In this document: one piece after another, positions 1 through 5,402 of the stretch
Layout: each line of letters starts with the position of its first letter
Position numbering within the stretch: the first letter of the stretch is position 1
From: Dehalococcoidia bacterium
Lineage (GTDB): Bacteria > Chloroflexota > Dehalococcoidia > Dehalococcoidales > Fen-1064
Direction: 5' to 3'
Length of the DNA stretch: 7,025 bases
Assembly (NCBI GenBank): GCA_030691775.1
Contig: JAUYDN010000149.1
Span: 1 to 7,025 of the forward strand
Notes under the pieces: generated by a model
The model's database searches: none
What the model was told of the DNA's origin: nothing
What the model saw: only the letters and a program-made list of their open reading frames with translations
Position numbers and translations under genes: made by a program

Positions 1-17
1 GACTCCGAAAACCTGAA

Positions 18-77
18 CCTCTCCCTTTCGCAAAGAGCCTGCCCCGTACAAGATACGGGGGAGATTGAGAGGGATTT
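18..77 (-). repeat. Dispersed repeat copy A (inverted relative to copy B at 1594-1629)
   Basis: The reverse complement of 59-77 is identical over 19 nt to 1594-1612, and the reverse complement of 18-30 is identical over 13 nt to 1617-1629. The two blocks occur in the same order in both copies. In this copy they are separated by a GC-rich hairpin (42-60) that copy B lacks, which suggests a palindromic insertion. The two copies flank the transformylase gene in opposite orientation. Confidence 0.75.
42..60. repeat. Hairpin CCCCGTA-N5-TACGGGG
   Basis: A perfect 7-bp stem (42-48 with 54-60) and 5-nt loop. A near-identical hairpin with arms TCCCGTA/TACGGGA occurs at 6248-6267 on the far side of the window, so this is a dispersed palindrome rather than a gene-specific terminator. 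Confidence 0.7.
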
Positions 78-90
78 CAAAACCCCCTGT

Positions 91-112
91 ATCCCCCTTT
101 TCAAAGGGGGAT
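91..112. repeat. Perfect 10-bp hairpin, 2-nt spacer
   Basis: ATCCCCCTTT at 91-100 is the exact reverse complement of 103-112. No T-run follows on either strand. It lies beside repeat copy A and is probably part of the same mobile-palindrome landscape. Confidence 0.7.
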
Positions 113-203
113 AATACGTACTATTATAAGACCATTAGTAAGTCGTTGAACCTGGTCTCGGGTGGGGCTTTACCCCAAAAGTCAAGTAACGGTGTCACAC
201 TGA

Positions 204-278
204 CCCCGAAATAATCGGGGGAAGGGTCTCCTCGCCTACTGGGTAGTACCGGAGATTCTTTCCCGATAGAAATCGGGA
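204..278. repeat. Two closely spaced CCCGA/TCGGG hairpins
   Basis: The first hairpin pairs 204-209 with 215-220 (6 bp, 5-nt loop). The second pairs 261-267 with 272-278 (7 bp, 4-nt loop). Both have CCCGA/TCGGG-type arms and sit inside words resembling the GAGA..CTTC / TCA..TGACA repeats common in bacterial intergenic DNA. That family assignment is from memory. Confidence 0.6.
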
Positions 279-371
279 CTTCGTTCCTCTTTTGAAATTG
301 GATATTTATGATTTCCTTGATACTTGGTGTTTGGCGTTTGATAATTGGTGGGGCTGAGTGGTTGGCGGGGG

Positions 372-1475
372 TTAGAGGTGTCTGAACACCCGCCAGGCTT
401 TCTCCTGCCCGTCCGTGCCAATGAGATGAGGTCGTACCATCGCCATGCCGTAGTCGTTGACCACTTTCAGGATATCTTCATCCGGTTTGAGACTGCCGGT
501 AGTGAGGAGCTTGCGGGTGGGATGCACTACTGTGGAAACGCCCATCTCGTGGAGCAGTTCGATAGCGGTGCGGTCGAATATAAAGGAATCGGTTGCCGCC
601 GCCGAGCCTTTCAATGAGACTGCGAACTCTTTAGCCCGCTCGTTGGCGAATTTGGCGGAGTCTTCGCGATTGGTCTGCCCGCCACACTGCGCCAGGAGAA
701 CGGCATCGCGGCAGAAGGTGAAGGAGTTGGACTGTATGGCTTTGGCACCAATCCAGGCAAGGTGGACGTCTTTCATTTCATCGGCGGTTGGTTTGCGTTT
801 TGACACCACTTCCATGCCGTACTTGGTGTTGAAGAACGAGGTCTTGTCCACTTCGGTAATGACGGGTTTGTTACCGATTGTCCATTTCATGTTGTAGCCG
901 AAAACGCCGGAGTTGATTTTCTCCCAGCTATCCAGCGCGGAAACATCCACGATACGCAGGTTACGCATGACATCCGAAAGCTCATCGACACAATCGGCTT
1001 CGAACCCCGGCGCGGCGAGTACATCCAGCACGAACCTTTCCGCCTTGTTCTTTTCCACCAGGAGGCGGGTGGTTTCCCCGGTCAGCTTCGATGAGGTTGA
1101 CATAACGCCGCCGAAGGGAGATTTTTTATCGGTCTGGAGAGCGGCGTCGAGGGCTTCAGCCTGGTTTTCACGCGCGGCATACGCGGCGGGGTTGGTGTGT
1201 TTATTGATGACCACGGCTTCCGTACGCGGGTCCTTGAGGAAACTCATGGTCTTGCTGATTTCCACGGCAACGGCATAGGCATTGAGGTCGATGTGGTTGG
1301 TAAAGCCCATACCCCGCCCCTCGATAAGCTCCTGGTACGAACCACCAGGCTCACCGACATATCCCGCCTGGTGGGGATTATCACCGCTTCTTAAAGCATT
1401 GAGGTTATAGGTGACCTCTTTCTTAGTGCCGTCATCAAAAACCAGGACAACTTTCATCTGTTTGGGCGCGGGCAT
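372..1475 (-). CDS. purH: Stand-alone AICAR formyltransferase (PurH transformylase domain only)
   Basis: This 367-aa protein should catalyse the penultimate step of IMP synthesis in the cytoplasm: AICAR plus 10-formyl-tetrahydrofolate gives FAICAR. Family landmarks appear in order: LRSGDNPHQ (28-36, family LRYGxNPHQ), the Lys-His pair of NKHTNPA (K92-H93, matching the catalytic KH of PurH/ATIC), SPFGG (119-123), SNS (249-251), GGQTNREDS (265-273), TDSF (296-299, family SDAF), and a C-terminal FRH. The roughly 200-residue IMP cyclohydrolase domain of bifunctional PurH is absent, so that activity must be encoded elsewhere. The tail carries about a dozen extra residues before the final RVFRHL, compared with the usual RHFRH ending. 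The ATG at 1475 has GGAGGT at 1482-1487 with 6-nt spacing, which decides the start over the Met at codon 7. It appears monocistronic. Confidence 0.92.
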   Translation of the reverse strand: MPAPKQMKVVLVFDDGTKKEVTYNLNALRSGDNPHQAGYVGEPGGSYQELIEGRGMGFTNHIDLNAYAVAVEISKTMSFLKDPRTEAVVINKHTNPAAYAARENQAEALDAALQTDKKSPFGGVMSTSSKLTGETTRLLVEKNKAERFVLDVLAAPGFEADCVDELSDVMRNLRIVDVSALDSWEKINSGVFGYNMKWTIGNKPVITEVDKTSFFNTKYGMEVVSKRKPTADEMKDVHLAWIGAKAIQSNSFTFCRDAVLLAQCGGQTNREDSAKFANERAKEFAVSLKGSAAATDSFIFDRTAIELLHEMGVSTVVHPTRKLLTTGSLKPDEDILKVVNDYGMAMVRPHLIGTDGQEKAWRVFRHL

Positions 1476-1481
1476 AATATT

Positions 1482-1487
1482 ACCTCC
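1482..1487 (-). promoter_or_regulatory. Shine-Dalgarno site of the AICAR transformylase gene
   Basis: GGAGGT on the minus strand, 6 nt before the ATG, is the strongest ribosome-binding site in the window. I saw no purine- or ZTP-type riboswitch signature in the roughly 200 nt upstream. Confidence 0.8.
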
Positions 1488-1514
1488 ACAATATACTTTT
1501 TAAACCGCAAACCA

Positions 1515-1664
1515 TTAGCAGGGAGCTGAAAAAGTGTTCTCCTGTTCATCTCCCCTTGTGAAAAAGAGAGAGGAAAGGGGGTTTTTGATTCTAAAATCCC
1601 TCTCAATCTCCCTTTACGAAAGGGAGAGGAAAAGCATTAACCCGTTTTTTAATCAGCCTGCTAG
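1515..1664. repeat. MITE-like imperfect palindrome with repeat copy B inside
   Basis: The left edge (1515-1534) reads TTAGCAGGGAGCTGAAAAAG. The reverse complement of the right edge (1645-1664) reads CTAGCAGGCTGATTAAAAAA. They share TAGCAG, GCTGA and an A-run, as imperfect terminal inverted repeats would. The interior carries the CCTCTC-rich repeat copy B (1594-1629) with a 9-bp hairpin (1607-1615 with 1619-1627). There is no coding potential. The size of about 150 bp and this structure fit a miniature non-autonomous element, but I cannot identify target duplications. Confidence 0.45.
1594..1629 (+). repeat. Dispersed repeat copy B
   Basis: It shares a 19-nt exact block (1594-1612) and a 13-nt exact block (1617-1629) with copy A at 18-77, in inverted orientation. 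Its second half folds into a perfect stem, CTCCCTTT at 1608-1615 with AAAGGGAG at 1619-1626. Confidence 0.75.
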
Positions 1665-1821
1665 TAATTATACGGGTGGGGGGAGGGGATAAACAAGGGG
1701 GAAGATTGGATTATGCTGTTGATGCCCGGGGGAAACGAAACACATGCCGAACTTCTTACGTCCCGACTTGGTTCCCAGACTCTGTAAATTGCTAAAGAAG
1801 TGTAATTCTCCGATGTAACAG

Positions 1822-1884
1822 AGGTCAGATTATTCTCTCTTTTTTAAGAACGTCAATTTGCAGGCTTACGTTCTGACCTTTTTT
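1822..1884 (+). terminator. Inverted repeat ending in a T-tract (possible terminator or element end)
   Basis: AGGTCAGA (1822-1829) is the exact reverse complement of TCTGACCT (1872-1879), and six T residues occupy 1879-1884. Inside, AGAACGT (1847-1853) pairs with ACGTTCT (1868-1874). The shape resembles a rho-independent terminator, but there is no plus-strand gene upstream for it to serve, so a mobile-element end is an equal possibility. Confidence 0.3.
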
Positions 1885-1907
1885 GTAACCGGAATTGGTT
1901 AGAGGTG

Positions 1908-1926
1908 TGCGAAGTCGCAGTTTTTT
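1908..1926 (+). terminator. Small hairpin followed by six T residues
   Basis: TGCGA (1908-1912) pairs with TCGCA (1915-1919), and T6 follows at 1921-1926. The stem is short and no upstream plus-strand gene is present, so this is a weak terminator candidate. Confidence 0.2.
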
Positions 1927-2144
1927 ACCCTGCATGTCACGTATTACTGATGATATCCGTGGTACCTTATCTTATCTTTTGAGGTTTCGCGTTCCGTCAT
2001 ATCTTGTGTGCCCAATCACCAATTTCATGCCAACATTACCATGCCAAGGTATATTATGCTGGCAATATCCAGGCTTGGACAGCCTAATTTCGAGAATCTG
2101 CTGCCCCTTCTCCGCAAAACGTGTTAAAATAATAAAGTAGATAC

Positions 2145-2163
2145 CTACGAGCAGAGCTCGTGG
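2145..2163 (-). repeat. Right-end hairpin of the IS200-type element
   Basis: ACGAGC (2147-2152) pairs with GCTCGT (2156-2161) around a 3-nt loop; the C2145-G2163 pair extends the stem past one non-Watson-Crick position. It lies 4 nt beyond the tnpA stop codon and mirrors the left-end hairpin. Confidence 0.75.
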
Positions 2164-2167
2164 CACT

Positions 2168-2596
2168 TCATAAATCAAGCTTCGCTTGACCTGAATCCTG
2201 TCGCCCTTGGTGCTCAACGTATTTCAGTATCCTCTCCTTTTCCACCCCAACTGTCGAGACAAGGTATCCTGGCGACCAAACCACGTTCTCCCTCCAATAC
2301 CGCTTGTGCAGCCAGCCAAACTTTTTCCTTAACTCGCTGCTCGTCCGCATCTTTATCTGCGCTACCACATCACTTACCGCATACTTGGGCGGGATTATCA
2401 TCACCATGTGGATGTGATCAACCTGTATGTTGTATGTGATGATCTCACACCCCGGCATCTGCTCCAGTATTTTCGGAAAAAGTTTTCCCAGGTACTCACG
2501 TACTCCAGAATTCAGAATGCGCTGTCGATATTTCGGTATCCACACTATGTGATACTCCGTGCGGTATGCTGTGTGTCCGGAGAACCGAATTTCCAC
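2168..2596 (-). CDS. tnpA: IS200-like Y1 transposase TnpA
   Basis: This 142-aa protein is a single-strand DNA transposase of the HUH family that excises and inserts the element through a 5'-phosphotyrosine intermediate. The metal-binding motif is HIH (H61, H63) in VDHIHMVMIIPP. The nucleophile is Y126 in ILKYVEHQ, after the family-typical WSPGYLVSTVGV stretch (107-118). The length fits the family and the C-terminal tail QDSGQAKLDL looks complete, so the gene appears intact. The start is GTG at 2596: an in-frame TAG lies four codons upstream (2606-2608) and no nearby in-frame ATG gives a full domain. GAGGTG stands about 13 nt upstream, longer than ideal, with GGGTGG closer. Weak initiation is usual for IS200, where expression is held low. 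A minor hairpin (2175-2189) covers the last codons. Confidence 0.93.
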   Translation of the reverse strand: MEIRFSGHTAYRTEYHIVWIPKYRQRILNSGVREYLGKLFPKILEQMPGCEIITYNIQVDHIHMVMIIPPKYAVSDVVAQIKMRTSSELRKKFGWLHKRYWRENVVWSPGYLVSTVGVEKERILKYVEHQGRQDSGQAKLDL

Positions 2597-2638
2597 CCAC
2601 CCATTCTATCACCTCATATCTCCATCGCATACATTCAC

Positions 2639-2657
2639 CCACGTGCACAGCACGTGG
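2639..2657 (-). repeat. Left-end hairpin of the IS200-type element
   Basis: CCACGTGC (2639-2646) pairs perfectly with GCACGTGG (2650-2657), an 8-bp stem with a 3-nt loop. It lies upstream of tnpA and pairs structurally with the right-end hairpin at 2145-2163. Confidence 0.8.
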
Positions 2658-2720
2658 AACTCTGCCCTTCGGGTTCTTTAGAGTTTCGCTCCAATATGTT
2701 ATTCTAATAATCAGGCACCT

Positions 2721-3938
2721 ATGGTGAGCGCAAAAACTCTTTACGATGTCATCGTCATTGGCGGTGGTCCGGTGGGAAGCCAGGTGGCTTATAGACTGGC
2801 AGGGATGGGCTACCATATTGTGGTTTTAGAGAGGAAAACCAGGCTCACTGACGCGGCCTGTTGTACGGGCATCGTCAGCCAGGAATGCACTACCGCTTTT
2901 TCTATCCCGGATTCAGTTATTTACCGCTGGGTAAACGGCGCTCAACTTTATTCGCCTTCATCAAAACCCCTGGAAATCGAACGGACGGCGCCACAGGTTG
3001 CTATTCTCAACCGTCCGGCTTTTAACGAGTTGTGGGCGGAATATGCTCAAACGGCTGGCGCCGAATTTTTAGTCGGCAGCGAGGTCAGAGGTATCAGGAA
3101 AGGGGAAAATTCGGTCGTTATCGATGTCATTAACCGGGGGAACAAGATAGAGTTGCAAGCGAGGGTTGCGGTGCTGACAACCGGTTTTGGCTCGCAGTTG
3201 GTGGACGGGTTGGGGTTGGGGGCGGCTGGCGACTTCGTGATGGGCGCTCAAGCAGAGGTCGAGACCAAAGCCGACAAAGTGGAGGTCTATTTCGGCAATA
3301 AGATAGCGCCGGGATTCTTTGCCTGGCTCGTGCCCACAGTTCCAGGGAAAGCGCTCGCTGGCTTACTCTCACGGCGGCATCCCCCCGCCTACCTGCGCAG
3401 TTTTCTCGCCCGTCTTTCTGCTGAAGGTAAAATCGTGTCCGCGGATGTACCTTTCACCTACGGCGGGGTGCCACTGAAACCGTTGCCGAAAACGTACGGA
3501 GAGCGTCTGCTGGTAGTGGGTACGGCGGCGGGCCAGGTGAAACCGCTCACTGGCGGTGGTATCTATTTCGGTCTGATTTGCGCAGATATTGCCGCCAACA
3601 CCCTGCACCGCTGTCTCGGATGGGACGACCTGAGTAACGATAAACTGGCGGGCTATCAGCGCAGTTGGAAGCGGCGGTTGGGGAGGGAACTGCGTACCGG
3701 CTACCTCGCACGCCGCATCTATGAAAGACTTAATGACCGCCAGCTCGACCGCATTTTCGGACTGATGGATTCCAGCGGACTTATTCAGGAACTCGAAGAT
3801 GCCGGTGAATTGTCTTTCGATTGGCACGCGGATGTGGTTTCACATATTTTCAGCCAGCGGATGTTTATGACAGCAATGCGCTCAGTGAAAATGCCGCTGA
3901 ACCTGAGGGTACGCCTCAGGAGAGACGCGAACACGTAA
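2721..3938 (+). CDS. Geranylgeranyl-reductase-family FAD-dependent oxidoreductase
   Basis: This 405-aa flavoprotein of the GGR/PHBH-like superfamily is predicted to reduce double bonds of isoprenoid chains (lipid, quinone tail or similar). The substrate is not readable from sequence. It opens with a Rossmann FAD site GGGPVGS (14-20, GxGxxG) and E37 at the end of the second strand for the ribose. The adjacent C47-C48 in DAACCTGIVS lie where archaeal GGRs carry a conserved cysteine. FAWLVP (200-205) resembles the family YxWxFP motif. VVGTAAGQVKPLTGGGI (265-281) is the second FAD motif, with Thr268 replacing the usual Asp of GDAAG. No signal peptide or clear membrane helix is visible. The ATG at 2721 has only a weak AGG five bases upstream, and the IS200 left end lies about 35 nt away. 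The Gre-family gene follows after 22 nt, suggesting an operon. Confidence 0.92.
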   Translation: MVSAKTLYDVIVIGGGPVGSQVAYRLAGMGYHIVVLERKTRLTDAACCTGIVSQECTTAFSIPDSVIYRWVNGAQLYSPSSKPLEIERTAPQVAILNRPAFNELWAEYAQTAGAEFLVGSEVRGIRKGENSVVIDVINRGNKIELQARVAVLTTGFGSQLVDGLGLGAAGDFVMGAQAEVETKADKVEVYFGNKIAPGFFAWLVPTVPGKALAGLLSRRHPPAYLRSFLARLSAEGKIVSADVPFTYGGVPLKPLPKTYGERLLVVGTAAGQVKPLTGGGIYFGLICADIAANTLHRCLGWDDLSNDKLAGYQRSWKRRLGRELRTGYLARRIYERLNDRQLDRIFGLMDSSGLIQELEDAGELSFDWHADVVSHIFSQRMFMTAMRSVKMPLNLRVRLRRDANT

Positions 3939-3960
3939 ACACATTGTTTAGAAAGGTACT

Positions 3961-4776
3961 ATGACAACAGAAAAGAAGACCAGTGTCGGGATTAATCTCG
4001 GGGAAGCGGCAAGCCGCTACCAAGCGTCACTAACAGAGAGCGAGCGGACTGTACAACAACCGGAAATCAACCGGTTCGTGCGGTGGTTCGGGAGTGAAAG
4101 GCAAGTCGCCGGACTCAATGCCGGGGAGGTCGCCAACTATGCGGAACGCCAGTCTCAAATGGACTCGGATTTCGGCGGAAAAACTGACCCCCTCAAGTCG
4201 TTTCTCGCCCACATCCGCAAGGAGAAATTGAACCCCGTCAATTTAGCCATCGGTATTAAAATCAAAAAGGGTAAATCCCGGAACACCGGCCCTACACAGA
4301 AGCTGAAACGAGAACCGGTGCCGATGACGAAAGCGAAGTTCGATGAACTGACCGCGGAGCTGGCCGTTTTACGCACGAGACGTATTGAAGTCATTGCCGA
4401 TATTCAGCGTGCCGCTGCAGATAAAGACTTCAAGGAGAACGCCCCTTTCCACGCCGCCCGTGAGGCAAAGGGTCACATCGATGGCAAGATTCTGGAAATC
4501 GATGAGATGCTCGCCTGTGCTGTTATCACTGATGAGACTACCGAAAAAGCCCAAACCGTCTGTGTCGGCAATACAATAGTCCTGGAACCGTCCGGCGGTA
4601 CTCATGAATTGCGCTTCAAAATTGTCAATCCCAAAGAGGTAGCGCCTTCAAAAGGCAAGATTTCCACCATCTCGCCAATCGGCAAATCAGCGCTAGGCAG
4701 GACTGAAGGTGATATCATCGAGGTAATTGTGCCTGCGGGTAAACTACAGTACCGCATCATACGCATCGAGCGGTAG
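3961..4776 (+). CDS. greA: GreA/GreB-family transcript cleavage factor with an N-terminal SAM-like (recombinase core-binding-like) domain
   Basis: Gre factors enter the RNA polymerase secondary channel and stimulate cleavage of backtracked transcripts. This 271-aa protein has a full Gre module in its C-terminal 150 residues. The coiled-coil hairpin spans about 122-190 with tip DKDFKENAPF (154-163), retaining the acidic D156 and E159 that match D41 and E44 of E. coli GreA. The FKBP-like domain covers about 198-270 (GKISTISPIGKSALGRTEGD at 232-251). Ordinary GreA is about 158 aa. The extra residues 14-103 (for example EINRFVRWFG at 35-44, GEVANYAERQ at 55-64, DPLKSFLAHIRKE at 76-88) read like the helical N-terminal core-binding domain of tyrosine recombinases; a basic linker follows at 99-118. 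That domain call is by eye. RBS GAAAGG lies 4 nt before ATG, 22 nt after the oxidoreductase stop. An internal ATG at 4324 would yield a Gre-only product but lacks a good RBS. Confidence 0.9.
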   Translation: MTTEKKTSVGINLGEAASRYQASLTESERTVQQPEINRFVRWFGSERQVAGLNAGEVANYAERQSQMDSDFGGKTDPLKSFLAHIRKEKLNPVNLAIGIKIKKGKSRNTGPTQKLKREPVPMTKAKFDELTAELAVLRTRRIEVIADIQRAAADKDFKENAPFHAAREAKGHIDGKILEIDEMLACAVITDETTEKAQTVCVGNTIVLEPSGGTHELRFKIVNPKEVAPSKGKISTISPIGKSALGRTEGDIIEVIVPAGKLQYRIIRIER

Positions 4777-4994
4777 CTCCAGCATAATTTTCTCGCAAAG
4801 AGCGAGAGGATTGATACTCTTGTTACCTGTCGCTTAATATATCAGTGGTATCAGCCTCTGCCTGGGCGCCGCAGAATTTCCGGACCACCCGCAATGTAGA
4901 CCACCGCGTCCATTGTCGCGATGAATATCAGGTTTAGTAACAGCCGCAACCGTTTGCGCATATCTGGCACAATAAATCGCAAGATCGAGGGCTA

Positions 4995-5015
4995 ATAGCT
5001 TATAGCTGATAGCTC
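4995..5015 (+). repeat. Three tandem heptamers ATAGCTN
   Basis: ATAGCTT, ATAGCTG and ATAGCTC run head to tail, followed by a partial ATA. This resembles the short TAGCTNA-type tandem words seen in intergenic DNA of many environmental bacteria. No function is evident. Confidence 0.6.
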
Positions 5016-5056
5016 ATACTGTCACGCTTGCCGTCCCAATCGTCTTGATGGTAATA

Positions 5057-5084
5057 TTGAAACGTTACGCAGGTCTCATATACC
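5057..5084 (+). promoter_or_regulatory. Possible sigma-70-type promoter for the four-Cys protein / LivG-like operon
   Basis: TTGAAA (5057-5062, 5 of 6 to consensus) is followed after 16 nt by TATACC (5079-5084, 4 of 6). Transcription would start near 5090, leaving a leader of about 35 nt before the 5127 start. It is a weak match and could be chance. Confidence 0.3.
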
Positions 5085-5126
5085 CGAAGTGAAAGTTTGA
5101 GCCTTCTTGCAATCAGGTGAATGTTT

Positions 5127-5402
5127 ATGACAGACTGGCAGATAACCGCAACTACAATCTTCTGTGAAGCCGTCGCTGACGAGGTTACCATCCTCGTCTC
5201 GCCGGACTGGACGGTGAAGTGCACCGGGTTGTTAAAATACACGAGCTCGCGTAATGCCAGCCTGGAATTAGTCAAGCGGAGCCTTAGGCTGAGAAAATCG
5301 CTGGATTGCAAGGGCATCGATTGTCCCAGCATCACCGGGTATGTGCTCAAGCTCCAGGCGGAAGAGAACCGTAAATCCGCCCGTGCCGGAGAGCAGAAAT
5401 GA
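5127..5402 (+). CDS. Small four-cysteine protein, function unknown
   Basis: I do not recognise a named family. The 91-aa product begins MTDWQITATTIFCE and has four cysteines, C13, C32, C61 and C66, the last two in CKGIDC. The number and spacing would suit a structural zinc or other metal site, but this is inference. The N-terminal half looks like beta strands (ITATTIFC, EVTILVS, TVKCTG) and the rest is basic and helical; no signal peptide or membrane segment is seen. I prefer ATG 5127 to ATG 5121 because AGGTGA (5115-5120) abuts the first but is spaced 6 nt from the second. The stop overlaps the next start as ATGA (5399-5402), so translation is probably coupled to the LivG-like ATPase. The coupling and RBS argue for a real gene. 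Confidence 0.72.
   Translation: MTDWQITATTIFCEAVADEVTILVSPDWTVKCTGLLKYTSSRNASLELVKRSLRLRKSLDCKGIDCPSITGYVLKLQAEENRKSARAGEQK

Larger units (their letters stand above)
1..371. other. Gene-free, hairpin- and repeat-rich 3' flank of the AICAR transformylase gene
   Basis: I see no credible gene here. The stretch holds at least four short perfect hairpins (42-60, 91-112, 204-220, 261-278) and a dispersed-repeat fragment (18-77). From about 285 to 350 there is a degenerate low-complexity tract; on the minus strand it reads as irregular CCAA/CAAA-type words, a pattern I associate with intergenic filler in environmental Chloroflexota genomes. On the minus strand none of the hairpins is followed by a T-run, so I cannot name a rho-independent terminator for the gene ending at 372. 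Confidence 0.7.
1476..2144. other. Long non-coding stretch between the transformylase gene and the insertion sequence
   Basis: No convincing gene is present. The first part holds the MITE-like repeat (1515-1664). From about 1780 to 2140 the base composition is visibly more AT-rich than in the genes. Two short reading frames of about 80 codons exist there on opposite strands; they lack ribosome-binding sites and recognisable motifs, and one runs into the end of tnpA, so I do not call them. Two small palindromes followed by T-runs lie at 1822-1884 and 1908-1926. Confidence 0.6.
2145..2685 (-). mobile_element. IS200/IS605-family insertion sequence, IS200 type (tnpA only); minimal extent
   Basis: The element contains one Y1/HUH transposase gene and no tnpB. 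Read on the minus strand, the left-end hairpin (2657 to 2639) is CCACGTGC-TGT-GCACGTGG and the right-end hairpin (2163 to 2145) is CCACGAGC-TCT-GCTCGTAG. They match at 15 of 19 positions with a compensated T-A to A-T pair. A second stem at the left end pairs AACTCT (2658-2663) with AGAGTT (2680-2685) around CCCTTCGGG. This matches the subterminal hairpins recognised by IS200/IS605 transposases. These elements make no target duplications, so the true cleavage points, probably a few to about 20 nt outside the hairpins, cannot be placed. The coordinates given are the minimum. Confidence 0.85.
4777..5120. other. Gene-free spacer between the Gre-family gene and the four-Cys protein gene
   Basis: No supported gene. 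It contains a 6-bp hairpin (4791-4796 with 4802-4807) without a T-run, so it is not a convincing terminator. There are also three tandem 7-mers at 4995-5015 and a possible promoter at 5057-5084. A 36-codon minus-strand frame (4961 to 4851) with one hydrophobic stretch exists but has no ribosome-binding site. Confidence 0.6.

Noticed and set aside
457..1394. Plus-strand frames opposite the AICAR transformylase gene
   Set aside because: They are antisense shadows of a well-conserved gene with no independent motifs or ribosome-binding sites.
1476..1720. Riboswitch upstream of the AICAR transformylase gene (ZTP, purine or folate type)
   Set aside because: I looked for the conserved core words on the minus strand and found only repeat-derived hairpins.
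1895..2217. Overlapping reading frames of about 80 codons on both strands (1895-2140 plus; 1972-2217 minus)
   Set aside because: They lack ribosome-binding sites and recognisable motifs, lie in AT-richer DNA, and the minus-strand one runs into the end of tnpA in another frame.
4791..4807. Terminator after the Gre-family gene
   Set aside because: The 6-bp stem is real but is not followed by a T-run on the plus strand.
4851..4961. A 36-codon minus-strand frame with one hydrophobic segment
   Set aside because: There is no Shine-Dalgarno, it is very short, and an in-frame stop lies just upstream. At most it is a remnant or a chance frame.
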